Positions 10,668 through 20,547 of a stretch of 64,000 nt of DNA are shown piece by piece. The stretch comes from Strigamia acuminata (taxonomy: Eukaryota; Arthropoda; Chilopoda; Geophilomorpha; Linotaeniidae): assembly GCA_949358305.1 (NCBI GenBank), contig OX442322.1, forward strand, positions 3,348,001 to 3,412,000, in the 5' to 3' direction. Positions within the stretch are counted from its first letter, which is position 1, and each line of letters opens with the position of its first letter. The notes under the pieces are model-generated. The model searched no databases and had not been told where the DNA came from. It saw nothing but the letters and a program-made list of their open reading frames with translations. Made by a program: the position numbers and the translations under genes.

Positions 10668-11068
10668 AAGTCGGGTCATTTCCTCGAATCCCGTTTCATC
10701 GAATCCCGGTTTTTTTCGATGAAACGTACCGTTTTTCGCAAAATTCGATGAAACGGTACAAACATCAAAACCAACAACCTAACCTGACCTGACCTAACCT
10801 AACCTGACCTGACCTAACCTGACCTAACCTGACCTGACCTGACCTGACCTAACCTGACCTAACCTAACCTAACCTGATCTAACCTGACCTAACACAACCT
10901 AACCTAACCACGTAGCCACTTGAATAACAATCCCCGATGATGGCCGAAAATTCGATGAAACGTACCGCCTAATTTAGAATTCGATGAAACGACCCCCATT
11001 TTCGCACATTTCAAAAAACGCAAAAAAAAGAGAATTCGATGAAACGGGATTCGAGGAAATGACCCGAC
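10668..11068. mobile_element. 401-bp terminal-inverted-repeat element (MITE-like) in Gypsy-B gag
   Basis: Perfect 35-bp inverted repeats at 10670-10704 and 11034-11068 (outer end GTCGGGTCATTTCC). A 13-bp direct repeat CTGACAGGCAACG flanks it (10655-10667, 11069-11081). No coding capacity. The core carries a degenerate TTAGG/TCAGG array, and the motif TTCGATGAAACG occurs about six times counting both strands. Target duplications of 13 bp are not typical of a superfamily I can name, so I leave it unassigned. Two extra bases (AA) separate the left direct repeat from the inverted repeat. Confidence 0.85.
10776..10909. repeat. Degenerate telomere-type pentamer array (TTAGG/TCAGG)
   Basis: About 26 pentamers reading AACCT or GACCT on the plus strand, that is AGGTT/AGGTC on the other strand, a mix of (TTAGG)n and (TCAGG)n. 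TTAGG is the common insect telomere repeat, and TCAGG is known from some beetles. The array lies wholly inside the TIR element, so it travels with it and is not a former chromosome end. Confidence 0.8.
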
Positions 11069-11081
11069 CTGACAGGCAACG

Positions 11082-12451
11082 GCACGCATTACCCAAGCCT
11101 CCCTTCCGACAATCCACGATCATCACCGCTGCTTAGTGAGACTGACTCGCTAAGCAACCAACTACGGACGATGAAAGACGAACTCCTTCGGGCCATGGAC
11201 CAAAAACTTCAACAAAGCCGTGGCCAAGAGATCGAGGAAGACGATCGAAGCGAAGGATTGTTGAAACGTTACTCCGCGGACCGATGGCTGTATTCTCGCA
11301 AGGATAACAACATCAAGTGGACGACCCTGAGACTAATTAAGTTCGACGGATCCTGGAACGCTGGCAACTTGTTTTTGGACGAAGTCGCCCTGACGATTAA
11401 TCGTTTGGGAGCGGAACTTGACGAAATGGTTTCACGCGGAATACCAGAAATGCTGATAAACCGAGCCCGAAACTGGTACGCTGATGTCCAACCCCGAAAC
11501 TGGGAAGACTTCGTCATAAAGTTCCACAATCAATATGGCGAGACGAGCCAGGAAATCCAGAAAAGAGTAAGCTCTATGAAGCAAGCTCCCGGGGAAACTC
11601 TGAGAGAGTACGTACAACGAGCCGACAGCCTGTTCCGTGAAATGGACAAACCATTTGACCAACACGCTCAGAAAGCTCTCTTCGAACAAGGACTAAACGA
11701 AACCGCAAGCAAAGTCCTACGAGAAATGATCGCTCCTAAAGGAGATAATTTCAAAGCCATCCTCGCTTTCGTCGAGAAGAAACACACCGAAGTAAATGCT
11801 CGGTATAACGAAAATCTGACAAAAGAAGAACGAGCTCTAGGAGTGGCTCGACAGCAACGAATACAGGAACGCAGCATAGACTCCACTAAGCTACTCCAAT
11901 CGCGAAATTATCTAAACGGAAGTATAGAGCCACTCCCCTCAAAGAAAAATCAACAAGCTTCTAACCCGTTACCACCTCCGAATAAGGCCTATCGCACGCA
12001 AACTAACGCCGCCGAGGAAAAGTCGGAAGACGAAGTAAGCGAAGATTCTGAGCAATTCTCGGAAAGCGATGAAGCCGACGAAGGTATCAACAATGTTGTA
12101 CATGCAAACATGGGGAAGGAACTGGCACCCAGCTACCGACCTCAGATGAAGTCCAGAAAATCGGAGCACCACAACCCGAAAACAGAGGCGACTCCTGAGA
12201 AGAAGGACCACCCCAAAAAACCTTTTGTGCGGGAGGGAAAGAAGAAAAGCCCTTGCAATTTCTGTAACGAAGACGGCCACTGGCGTCAGACCTGCCCAAA
12301 ATTGGCAAAGAAAAAAGCCGACGACAAGGTCGCAGAGAGAGAAGAGCTAGTGAAATTGCTCGCTAAGGAGCAAGAAAAAGTCTTGAAGGAACTCACCGCC
12401 AAATTCGACAGTATGTCAAAAAACTGGAACTCGCGGGCGGAACCAAAATAA
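11082..12451 (+). CDS. Gypsy-B gag, capsid and nucleocapsid part
   Basis: In frame with the N-terminal part on the other side of the TIR element. The capsid homology has FDGSWNAGNLFLDEV, WEDFVIKFHNQYG and LREYVQRADSLF, the retrotrans_gag pattern of gypsy elements. A CCHC knuckle CNFCNEDGHWRQTC lies near nt 12253-12294, flanked by Lys-rich sequence. The frame stops at 12449-12451, and pol begins 32 bases later in another frame. The ATG at 11171 is internal to the larger Gag. Gag assembles the particle and binds genomic RNA. Confidence 0.88.
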
Positions 12452-12483
12452 TTCCACATCCGCTCGCGATAACTTCGAAAACG

Positions 12484-15400
12484 ATGGACCTTACACTAGT
12501 GGAAAAACAAATTAAAGAAATGAAAAAATTGTTGGAATTTTTCGAGGAAGCTGCCAACGAAGAAGTCGCAACTCCAACCAAAAAACGGAAATTCGAAATT
12601 AGAGACGAAGACGGCATAGCCAACGCTTTCATGACTTTACCGCTTGACCAAGGGGCCAATCCTCTTAAAAAGCGAATACTTCGTTGCAACCTATCAACGG
12701 AAGCAAAGAGCGTACTGGCTAAAATACCGGTCTCTTTTGGCAAAAAGGTGTTAATGAGACTACTCGACTCGGGAGCGGATCAGTCGTTTATCTCCACCGA
12801 CTTATTCGAATCACTCGAAGAAAAAATACAGAAAAAATTACGGGGAATGAACGAGAATATTCGAGTTCTTACGGCAGCGGGAGAAGTTCGAGCAGTGGGG
12901 ACGTTATCAACCGATTTCGTATGGGAAGGAGGCACGATTAAACACTTCTTCATCGTGTTACCAACCAGAGACACAATCCTGCTGATAGGAATGGATTTGA
13001 TGGAACGGATGAACATCCAGCCCAACCCAGTCACACGTTCGTGGAATTACATTGATAACCACGAGGACCCACGACTACCCATAATTCCTTCGGAGCTCCT
13101 AGACAAAGCTAAGAACGACGAGGAATGGGGAGGAGGCGAAATTAAGAAGTTCATCCAAGACTATAATTTTAAGTCGTTTAATACTATCCTCCAAGAGGAG
13201 AATTTAATACATAATCTGGCCATAGACGCCAATCTTGGAGAAGAACAAACGAAACTCCTCGAGGGAATGCTCAAGAAGCACTCGAAGAACTTAAATAAAG
13301 ATCCAGGGAAGACAAGTTACGTAATGCACGAGATCGAATTGGTTACGGGAAAACCGGTGCGAGTGCCTTTTAAAACTATGAATCCCCAAAAGAGACATAT
13401 CGTAAGAACGATGTGCAACGAGTTGCTCGAAAAAGGGATCGTGTCGCACGCCATCGGAGAATATGGAATGAGGATTGTCCTCGTCATGCGACCAGGCTCC
13501 GAACCGCGCCTCTGCATCGATTATAGACCTTTAAACGCCATAACCGTCATCGACCCCATCCAAATGCCGTCAATAGAAGCAATTCTACGAGAACTCGCCC
13601 CATTTAACTGGGTCACGACCTTGGACTTGTCCAAGGGTTACTGGCAAGTTGAATTGCGGGAAGAGGATAAAGAGCAAACAGCTTTTTGGGCACCACAGGG
13701 TCGACTGATGTTTAATGTAATGCCCTTCGGGTTAGTAAACGCACCCGCCACCTTTCAAAAATTAATAGAAAAAGTTCTCGGCGATGCCTTACACAAATAC
13801 GCATGGGCTTATCTTGACGACATAGTAATAGTCTCTCAGACCTTTACAGACCACTTGATGCATGTGAATGACGTCATGGAGCGACTCACAAAAGCCGGAC
13901 TAAACATCCATCCAGGAAAAAGTAAATTTTGCCGCAAAGAATTGGCATTCCTGGGTTACACAGTCGGAACAGGTGGCCTATCCATCGACCCGAAAAAAAC
14001 CCAGGCCATTAGCCAGTTCCCCGCCCCGGAAGATGTAAAAGGAGTCCAACGTTTCATGGGCATGGTGAATTTCTTCAATCGAATGCTCCCAAATTTGGCA
14101 GACGTCGAGGCGCCCATCACAGATCTGTTACGCAACGATAAAGATTTCGAGTGGACTGACCACTGCGAAACATCGTTTAACAAAATAAAACAAATGCTGA
14201 TCGATGTAAAACGGATTCCCCTACCAGATCTTAATCGAGAATTCACTCTTCACACCGACGCCAGTCGAATTGGCCTAGGTGCTGCGTTGCTTCAAAGGCA
14301 TGACATCGACGGAGTAGAATTAGAGGTCCCGACGATGTTCATCAGCCGGAAATTACAAGCAGCCGAAAAGAATTATAATGCGACAGAGTTAGAATGTCTA
14401 GCCGTTGTCTGGGCCATCCGAAAATTCAGACCATACCTGGAATTTACCAAGTTCAACGTACAAACCGACCACGAAGCCCTAAAATGGTTAATGGCGTTGA
14501 AGGAACCGTCCGGAAGAATGGCTCGCTGGCAGCTAGAGTTAATGGCTTGTGACTTGATCATTGAATACCGACCCGGAAAATTCAACGTCGTGGCAGACGC
14601 CCTCTCACGAGCCCCAGCTTCAGACCCCGAAGACGAGACCGACTGCGGAGAGAACGACTCACGCCTCTTCTACTGTCCGAACCCCGTCCGAAAATGGGAA
14701 TTTAAAAAGCTAAACGAATTACCCAAGGAGAAACTCGAGTCAGGAGACCAAAATTATTACAATTATTGGCTCCGAGCGTACCAGTCTGTCAAGGACGCTC
14801 ACCCAAATTACGAGCTAACAATAGAACCTCGAATCTCCGACAAGTACGTTCGAGCATTCGTCACCCACGTAAGCAAGGGGACGAACAGCAAGCCGCCCAC
14901 CAGGGACGAATTAATAGCCGCCCAGATGACAGACGACTTCTGTAAAACTTATCGAGACTTCATCACAGATAAAAAATTTCCCGACGAGAATTTCGACGAA
15001 ATCCAACGCGAGGAATTCGAAAGAGAAGCCTCCACGTACTTAATCGAGGATGGACTTCTACTAAAACACCACCCAAATTTCCGCGATGATCTGACGGAGA
15101 CAGGCACTTCGATGAAAGTCGTTATACCCAGGAGTCTGCTAACAAGGTTTCTGTGGATGGTCCACGGACACCCACTCGCTGGACATTCTGGAGTGGCCAG
15201 AACAATCTACCGAGCAAACCAACTTTATTTCTGGCCCAAAATGACCCGAGATATTGTTCGTTTCATTCACCACTGCCCCAGATGCCAAGCGTGCAAACCT
15301 AGGACGCCCAAGAATTACGAAAGAATCTCACTCGGCCCCTTCGCACCCTTCGACTGCTGGAGCGTGGATTTAATGGGCCCAAAACCCACGTCATCCAATA

Positions 15401-16494
15401 AAAACAAATATATTTTAGTAATCATGGATGTCGCGACCGGATGGCCCGAGCTCTTTCCAATGGAGAGACCAACTAAGCAGAAAATCATTCGATGTTTGTA
15501 CGAAGTGGCGCTTCATTTCGGATTCCCTCGGAAACTAATTTCCGATAATGGACCACAGTTTGCGTCAAATTTGTATAAAGACTTCTGTAAAAAATTCGAC
15601 ATCGAGACATCATACACATCAACCTATAACCCACGGGCCAATCCCGTCGAAAGGTTAAATCGCGACATAAAATATGCGCTGGCAATTTTCACCGATGTCC
15701 ACTCCAGCTGGGACGAATATCTTCGTGAAATTGCCTTCAGCATCCGCACGACGATCTCGGGGAACCGCAAATTTTCTCCCGCGTTTCTAAACTTCGCTCG
15801 GGAACTCAGAGTACCCTGGGACCCGCGAATACCGGAGGAAATACTGGAAATTGATCCCGAGAAGCCTCATATTTATGTCGATAGATTGGAGCAAATAATT
15901 TCGGCCACTTATCAACACATGATGTCTCACATATTCGATATGAGAGATCGTATTAGCATTGCTGGAAAGGATCGGCCCTTCTGCAATTTTAAAGTCAATG
16001 ACCTCGTCTGGAAAGACACACATATTCAGTCCAGCGCCGATAAGGGGATCCACGCAGGCTTAGCAGACAAACGCGACGGCCCGTACGTCATACTCGAAGC
16101 CCACGGCGGAAACGCTTTCAAGCTAAAAAGATTGGCAGACAACGTTAATTTTAGATCGATCCACGCCCGAGAATTAACTCCATACTTACCTGAGTTTCCT
16201 CAAGAGGCTTGGACGGAATATCAGACGAAACCAGCGCAAAATCCAATTATTCGCGACATGTTTTTAGATGAACAAACTGGCCCAACCAATTTAGTTCAAG
16301 ATGAGTTACACGAAGCGGCCGACGCCCCGGATGAGATTTCGGAGAGGGAGGAAATAGTCGAAGAATCTCCTAAAAAAGGAAAGCAATCAAACAAAAATAA
16401 GACTACAGGAATCCCCAAACCTGATAAAATATACGGTATGCGCCGACACAAGCCAAACCCGTTCATAAAAGACGGAAAACTCGTCGGAAAATAA
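12484..16494 (+). CDS. Gypsy-B Pol: protease, reverse transcriptase, RNase H, integrase
   Basis: An uninterrupted 1336-residue ORF from ATG at 12484. Retropepsin site LLDSGADQSFIS at about 95. RT with LCIDYRPLNAI (about 343), LDLSKGYWQ and YLDDIVIVS (about 443). RNase H with HTDASRIGLGAAL (about 589), NYNATELECLAV and TDHEALKWL. Integrase zinc finger from HGHPLAGHSGVART to CPRCQACK (about 890-935), catalytic WSVDLMGPK, LISDNGPQF and NPVERLNRD (about 958-1060), then an SH3-like C-terminus and an acidic tail ending GKLVGK. All catalytic residues seen are intact, consistent with a recent insertion. The frame differs from gag, with 32 bases between, so expression needs frameshifting, reinitiation or splicing. 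Confidence 0.95.
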   Translation: MDLTLVEKQIKEMKKLLEFFEEAANEEVATPTKKRKFEIRDEDGIANAFMTLPLDQGANPLKKRILRCNLSTEAKSVLAKIPVSFGKKVLMRLLDSGADQSFISTDLFESLEEKIQKKLRGMNENIRVLTAAGEVRAVGTLSTDFVWEGGTIKHFFIVLPTRDTILLIGMDLMERMNIQPNPVTRSWNYIDNHEDPRLPIIPSELLDKAKNDEEWGGGEIKKFIQDYNFKSFNTILQEENLIHNLAIDANLGEEQTKLLEGMLKKHSKNLNKDPGKTSYVMHEIELVTGKPVRVPFKTMNPQKRHIVRTMCNELLEKGIVSHAIGEYGMRIVLVMRPGSEPRLCIDYRPLNAITVIDPIQMPSIEAILRELAPFNWVTTLDLSKGYWQVELREEDKEQTAFWAPQGRLMFNVMPFGLVNAPATFQKLIEKVLGDALHKYAWAYLDDIVIVSQTFTDHLMHVNDVMERLTKAGLNIHPGKSKFCRKELAFLGYTVGTGGLSIDPKKTQAISQFPAPEDVKGVQRFMGMVNFFNRMLPNLADVEAPITDLLRNDKDFEWTDHCETSFNKIKQMLIDVKRIPLPDLNREFTLHTDASRIGLGAALLQRHDIDGVELEVPTMFISRKLQAAEKNYNATELECLAVVWAIRKFRPYLEFTKFNVQTDHEALKWLMALKEPSGRMARWQLELMACDLIIEYRPGKFNVVADALSRAPASDPEDETDCGENDSRLFYCPNPVRKWEFKKLNELPKEKLESGDQNYYNYWLRAYQSVKDAHPNYELTIEPRISDKYVRAFVTHVSKGTNSKPPTRDELIAAQMTDDFCKTYRDFITDKKFPDENFDEIQREEFEREASTYLIEDGLLLKHHPNFRDDLTETGTSMKVVIPRSLLTRFLWMVHGHPLAGHSGVARTIYRANQLYFWPKMTRDIVRFIHHCPRCQACKPRTPKNYERISLGPFAPFDCWSVDLMGPKPTSSNKNKYILVIMDVATGWPELFPMERPTKQKIIRCLYEVALHFGFPRKLISDNGPQFASNLYKDFCKKFDIETSYTSTYNPRANPVERLNRDIKYALAIFTDVHSSWDEYLREIAFSIRTTISGNRKFSPAFLNFARELRVPWDPRIPEEILEIDPEKPHIYVDRLEQIISATYQHMMSHIFDMRDRISIAGKDRPFCNFKVNDLVWKDTHIQSSADKGIHAGLADKRDGPYVILEAHGGNAFKLKRLADNVNFRSIHARELTPYLPEFPQEAWTEYQTKPAQNPIIRDMFLDEQTGPTNLVQDELHEAADAPDEISEREEIVEESPKKGKQSNKNKTTGIPKPDKIYGMRRHKPNPFIKDGKLVGK

Positions 16495-16719
16495 TAAAGC
16501 AACTCCAGCCATTGTCTCAAAACAATCGATAAAAACAACCACAGGGGGGACACCTGTTACGTCCCACAATGCGTCTTAATTGGCCAAACCAATCAAAGAT
16601 GACATGAGACTTATAGTTAACCTCTAACCCGACCCACACTTATCACTGTCATCTCCGGCTAAGCGACGATCACCACGAGGCAGCCGTAAAATCAAAATAT
16701 CAAATTAATTTCCGAAAAA
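16495..16719 (+). other. Gypsy-B pol-ORF3 spacer
   Basis: Short non-coding stretch between the pol stop and the ORF3 ATG, with a G run (CAGGGGGGACACC) near 16540. No promoter or splice acceptor stood out with confidence. Confidence 0.4.
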
Positions 16720-16869
16720 ATGAGAAACGATTGGAAGAAAGAAATTGAACGGGCCCTAAACAACGCTTCCGAGGATGACGATGAAGATCAAGTGGATTTG
16801 TTACAAATAGTCGTAAACAACGAAGAGGGAAATTGGGACGAACCCAATGAACCTGATGTCCAACCCGAC
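16720..16869 (+). CDS. Gypsy-B ORF3 exon 1
   Basis: The ATG at 16720 opens 50 codons of acidic sequence (SEDDDEDQVDLLQ, then NWDEPNEPDVQPD) ending exactly at a strong donor GAC/GTAAGT (16867-16874), after which TAG follows in frame. Gypsy-C2 has the matching exon at 57288-57407, also ending after a WDEPE motif at a GT donor in phase 0. The conserved exon end and phase in two diverged elements support a real spliced gene. Function unknown. Confidence 0.72.
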
Positions 16870-17139
16870 GTAAGTAAAAAATAGAAAAAATTCAATTATC
16901 AATAATTAAAAATACGAAATAAGTTCGTGGACTGACCACGAACGAAGAAATAATTTAACTTTAAGTGACAAATTGTCAAAATTGATCAAATGCCGAAAGA
17001 AAAAGTAACTTCAAGACACGTGGTCGAAAAGCACATGGCCGACCATGACGCCATCTTGTGTTAGACGAAAGAATCTCTAAAAAAAATATGACAAATTAAT
17101 CAACGATCCTAATATATTCATTAATATTCTAATATTTAG
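16870..17139 (+). other. Gypsy-B ORF3 intron (putative)
   Basis: 270 bp, AT-rich, beginning GTAAGT and ending ATATTTAG at 17132-17139. Phase 0 on both sides. It contains GCCATCTTG at 17050-17058. The corresponding Gypsy-C2 intron is 57408-57946. Confidence 0.68.
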
Positions 17140-19047
17140 GACGGATATCGCACTACGTGGGGGCAAATCGACCCGAAAAGAGTTTCCGCAGGCAGCTTAT
17201 GGCGTGAAGTCATCCCCATACTGTTCCGACAAGCGCTCGAAGAATCGGTCGACTTTGAACCATGGAAAATTCGCCTTTTATTATCTCGTGCGATCAGCCG
17301 CTACTGGTCCAGCCAGCAAACGTTGATCCACTACATGCCGCGCCAATACCAAGCAGCTTTACAGGCGGTAATTTCAAGAAATATGGATCCGCCGGCGCCA
17401 ATCCCGAATCCACTAATACGAGCCGCCTTTCCAGACGACCAACGGGGATGGGAAGTGTACGAGCAATGGCGCGACGCCGAAACGGAGGAAGAGAAACACG
17501 AAATCCATATGGCGTATTACGAGGAGGTGAGGCGGACCGCTCATGATGAAGTTTTCGATTATCTGCAGCCGGACGGTTACTCGACCGAGGAAATTAAGAT
17601 TTGGCTCCAGCAGATCCGAGACGATCGACCCGACCGCCCAGATTGGAGGCCAAGACATGGCTTTATTACCTCGCAACGAGCAATGCACCAATTGCACTTT
17701 TTAGGTTTCTTTGGTCGCAAACGCCAGAAGGCCGAGAAACGTCTCTCCAACGAGCACGACGAAGGAGGCTGCTCAGCGAAGAAACAATGCCTGGACAAGC
17801 CAAGCACTTCCAGCAGCGCGCAGAATAAGAAACCCGCAACAAAGAAACGCCTGGCCAAACCAAGCGCTTTCTCTCGCCTAGGGAAGACTGAGATCCCAAA
17901 AACATCACGATTTCAATCCAGGGACGCCCCGTCAAACAGCCGAAGAAGAGAGAATGTACACGAACGCCCCGACCGCCGAGAAGATCAACGCCGACGCGAT
18001 AAGAACCAAGAAAGTTGGGACGATTATCGTAGAAATTACTTCAGACGGCGGGAGGAAAACCAAGAATCGTGGAACAGACACCGAGAGGAGTTCCTACGCG
18101 AACGTGATGAGAAAGCCCGACGTGAACGAGAGAACCTCCGTCTACAAGACGAACGAAGAAGGAGAGGATCGGAGAGTCGCGTACGTTCATAGAAAGCGTA
18201 TCGTGAAGAGGAGATACGACAGCGAGATAGGAAACGCTACGAAGATACACGATCAATTCGGGACAGTCCCGAACCAATGAAGATCGACGACGAGGTAATT
18301 ATCGACGAGGTCCCCGAGCAGAAGAAGATGTATACTCAGGCGGATCTCCTCGCGGTGGTTATGAAATACCAGCAAATGCAGCCGAAACCAATCTACCGCC
18401 CGACTCCCTCGACCGCCTCGAGTCTAGAGACGGCGCCAAGTGCTTTCATCAAGCCGGAACTCTCACAGACGAGAAGCGTAACATCCAGCGTCAGCCTCCC
18501 AAGCGCCTTTCGCAAGAAAGTAATAATCGGCGCACCGACACTGAGTTCTGAAGAACAACTCAAACATCGAGAAGCTCGCTTTGGACCAGCCAAAGTCGAA
18601 CCTCTCCCAACTATCCCCGAAGCTTCAACTTCAACGAGAACTCCAATTGTTTGGGACAAGCCCGAACCGGAAAAATCAAGACGTCTGGTCAGATCTGTGC
18701 CTCAGCCAACGACATCCACGGGACCCAATCCGAGGTTGCCAGCCCCAGCAGTCGTCCAAGCCTCGACTCCAATCAACCCTTCGGAGGTAACGTTGCAACA
18801 ATTCCTGGACGTCACAACCGTGGAGCAGGCCAGAGCACTTTTGTGCGAAATGGATTCGTACCAACAAAACGTGATCCAGAACGTCATCACGAATCTTCAG
18901 CGGATCTCGATTGAATATACGCAGAACAAGAATCGGGATCATCCAAATTGGAATACGAGGATCGTGGTTGCCATTACCGACTTGATGTCGATTTTGCTGG
19001 CCGCCGCCACCTTCCGAAACGCACGTGTTGCTGTGGCAGCCTGGATC
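17140..19047 (+). CDS. Gypsy-B ORF3 exon 2, first part (one premature stop)
   Basis: Continues exon 1 in phase. The first 190 codons match Gypsy-C2 exon 2 in a spaced pattern: a tryptophan and proline near the start, a basic RLL-SRAI-Y helix, then GYSTEEIKIWLQQIRDDR against GFSTGEIKEWLREAREDR, and GFITSQRAMHQLHFLG against GFIATQAEMWQLHRVG. A long Arg/Glu-rich stretch follows (about nt 17935-18270). A TAG at 18190-18192 splits the frame, but downstream codons stay in register. Proline/serine-rich sequence and a helical region (LQQFLDVTTVEQARALL) come next. No signal peptide or membrane helix, so this is not an Env; nucleic-acid or Gag association is only a guess. The frame is interrupted at 19048 by a solo LTR. 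Confidence 0.7.
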
Positions 19048-19564
19048 TGAACGTTTGGAGCAGAGGGAAGTGGCGCAAATTCGACGTGTGTCGAGTGTGG
19101 AAGCGCAATTCGGGCGCCGTGTCGCCGACACGGACGTAATAGCGACGTTGTCGCGAACGAGACGAGTGCGCGCGGCCAAATACCGCTTATGTGCGCCCAG
19201 AAAGCACAGAAGGTGCTCTAAATTAAAGTGAAATACTCTAAAAACATAAACATTTAATGGAAATAATAAATATCTTACAAATAGAGTCCTTTTCTAATGT
19301 TGAAAAGCAATGAGAGCACATATTCATGTGCGCGTCCATCTTGGATGGGAAAAACATAAGCAACGACACCTTGTGTCGGAATTATGCATTACATAAATAT
19401 AAAGCTAGGGAATGCATGATGCTTCATGCTTAAATGCATAAAGCAAACATAATACCAAAGTAAATAAACACGTGAATTAATACATCGAGATAATTAAACT
19501 AAACAATCAAAATGTGATTCTATATCACATCGACATAAAACATTTGGGTTTCTCAAAACCAACA
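19048..19564 (-). repeat. LTR-L solo LTR (517 bp) inserted in Gypsy-B ORF3
   Basis: Plus-strand ends TGAACGTTTGG and AAACCAACA, flanked by a perfect 5-bp duplication GGATC (19043-19047, 19565-19569). Removing it leaves the ORF3 frame unbroken. Related blocks lie at about 38340-38785, 46002-46291 and 59106-59417. The minus-strand orientation is taken from the 38.8-kb copy, where a purine-rich tract precedes TGTTGG. A TCCATCTTGGA motif at 19335-19345 follows a short inverted repeat (AGCACATATTCATGTGC). Confidence 0.82.
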
Positions 19565-19569
19565 GGATC

Positions 19570-20352
19570 GTAGTGGCCCACGAGGGTTTCCAAGTCCCGC
19601 CGGCTCTCGTAGACAGCGGGGCACGCCTGGTGCCCTCCGCGGCAGTAATTCGAGCCCAAATGGTGGCCCAGGACCCGGATCCAGAGGCCTCCTACCAGAA
19701 CGTTCGAGCGATCATTCAACATCCGCTCCCGTCATCTTCGGTGACCACACCAGTCGTGGAAACTCCGGCTCCCAGGGATCCGACGCCTCCTCCTCCGCCT
19801 CCGCCGAAGAAAAATAGACCTTCCGAGCCACTGGCCGAACCAGTCTCGCTCAAAAAGAAGGAAACAAAAAGAAAAATGCTCCGCCCAAAATCGAGCATGA
19901 AGGTTTCAAAGACGGCAGAACCTCAGATCGCCGCCAGACTCCGGATGTACTTCCCGGGGTTGTTTTTGACGAAGGACACTGAAACAAAATTACTCCAAAC
20001 CCCAGACCGTGGCTATTCTCTTTATGTCTGGATGAAGAATGCTATCGAAGCCGGAGCCGGAGGCGATCGCTTCATCCAACATCAACGACTGCTCCGAGCT
20101 CATCGCGCGCCAACCAGCATTGCCGAAGCCCAGAGAATTCATCACACCAATCAGGGGATGTCGCCCTTTTTGCCGCCGATTTGGGCCCACGAACGAACGA
20201 GGAATCCGCTGGAAGCGCCAGGTCACTTACGTTTCTACTTGAACGAGAGCGAAGATCCCTCGGACTACTCTTCAAGATTGACCACATCTCCCAACCTGGA
20301 CGAACCAAGTTCGGAAGATAAGCCAAGTTACGCCGATAACTTAAAGAAATAA
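19570..20352 (+). CDS. Gypsy-B ORF3 exon 2, C-terminal part
   Basis: In frame with the part before the solo LTR once one copy of GGATC is removed. The segment opens with a VVAHEGFQVPPALVDSGARL stretch, then a polyproline block (PTPPPPPPPKKNRP) and a basic region (KKKETKRKML). The last 130 residues are folded-looking (MYFPGLFLTKDTE, YSLYVWMKNAIE, FLPPIWAHERTRNPLE) and end in an acidic tail. I recognise no domain. Counting all parts, ORF3 is about 945 residues with one stop. The 195 bp beyond the stop carry the 3' untranslated region. Confidence 0.65.
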   Translation, partial: VVAHEGFQVPPALVDSGARLVPSAAVIRAQMVAQDPDPEASYQNVRAIIQHPLPSSSVTTPVVETPAPRDPTPPPPPPPKKNRPSEPLAEPVSLKKKETKRKMLRPKSSMKVSKTAEPQIAARLRMYFPGLFLTKDTETKLLQTPDRGYSLYVWMKNAIEAGAGGDRFIQHQRLLRAHRAPTSIAEAQRIHHTNQGMSPFLPPIWAHERTRNPLEAPGHLRFYLNESEDPSDYSSRLTTSPNLDEPSSEDKPSYADNLKK

Positions 20353-20547
20353 TTAATTACAAATTCGTAACGAGAAGACTGTCTTCTCTAAAAAAAAAAC
20401 CCCTGAAATTATTTATGTATCAATTTCAAGAATGTAAAATATTTTGTTCATCATTCATCCTCATTTAATAAAAAAATTATTTATGATTAAATATTGTTCC
20501 ACCTTTATTTTAAAGGGGCCCCGATGATTTATTCTCGGGGAGGGACG
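20353..20547 (+). other. Gypsy-B 3' untranslated region and polypurine tract
   Basis: AT-rich, with an A run near 20391 and ATTTAATAAAA near 20463, then AAAGGGGCCCC and the purine-rich TCGGGGAGGGACG immediately before the 3' LTR at 20548. Confidence 0.7.

Noticed and set aside
10776-10909. Interstitial telomere or former chromosome end
   Set aside because: The array is enclosed by perfect inverted repeats and flanking duplications, so it is part of a mobile element.
17262-17546. Overlapping ORF in a second frame within Gypsy-B ORF3 (and similar shadows across the window)
   Set aside because: It overlaps the conserved ORF3 frame, has no motif, and is not matched in Gypsy-C2.
19048-19564. Second intron of Gypsy-B ORF3
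   Set aside because: The GGATC duplication and TG/CA ends show a solo LTR; the donor-like GTGAG at 59111 in Gypsy-C2 lies inside the LTR copy.
16720-20352. Gypsy-B ORF3 as an envelope gene
   Set aside because: Position fits, but there is no signal peptide, no transmembrane helix, no furin-like site or fusion peptide; composition is charged and proline-rich.
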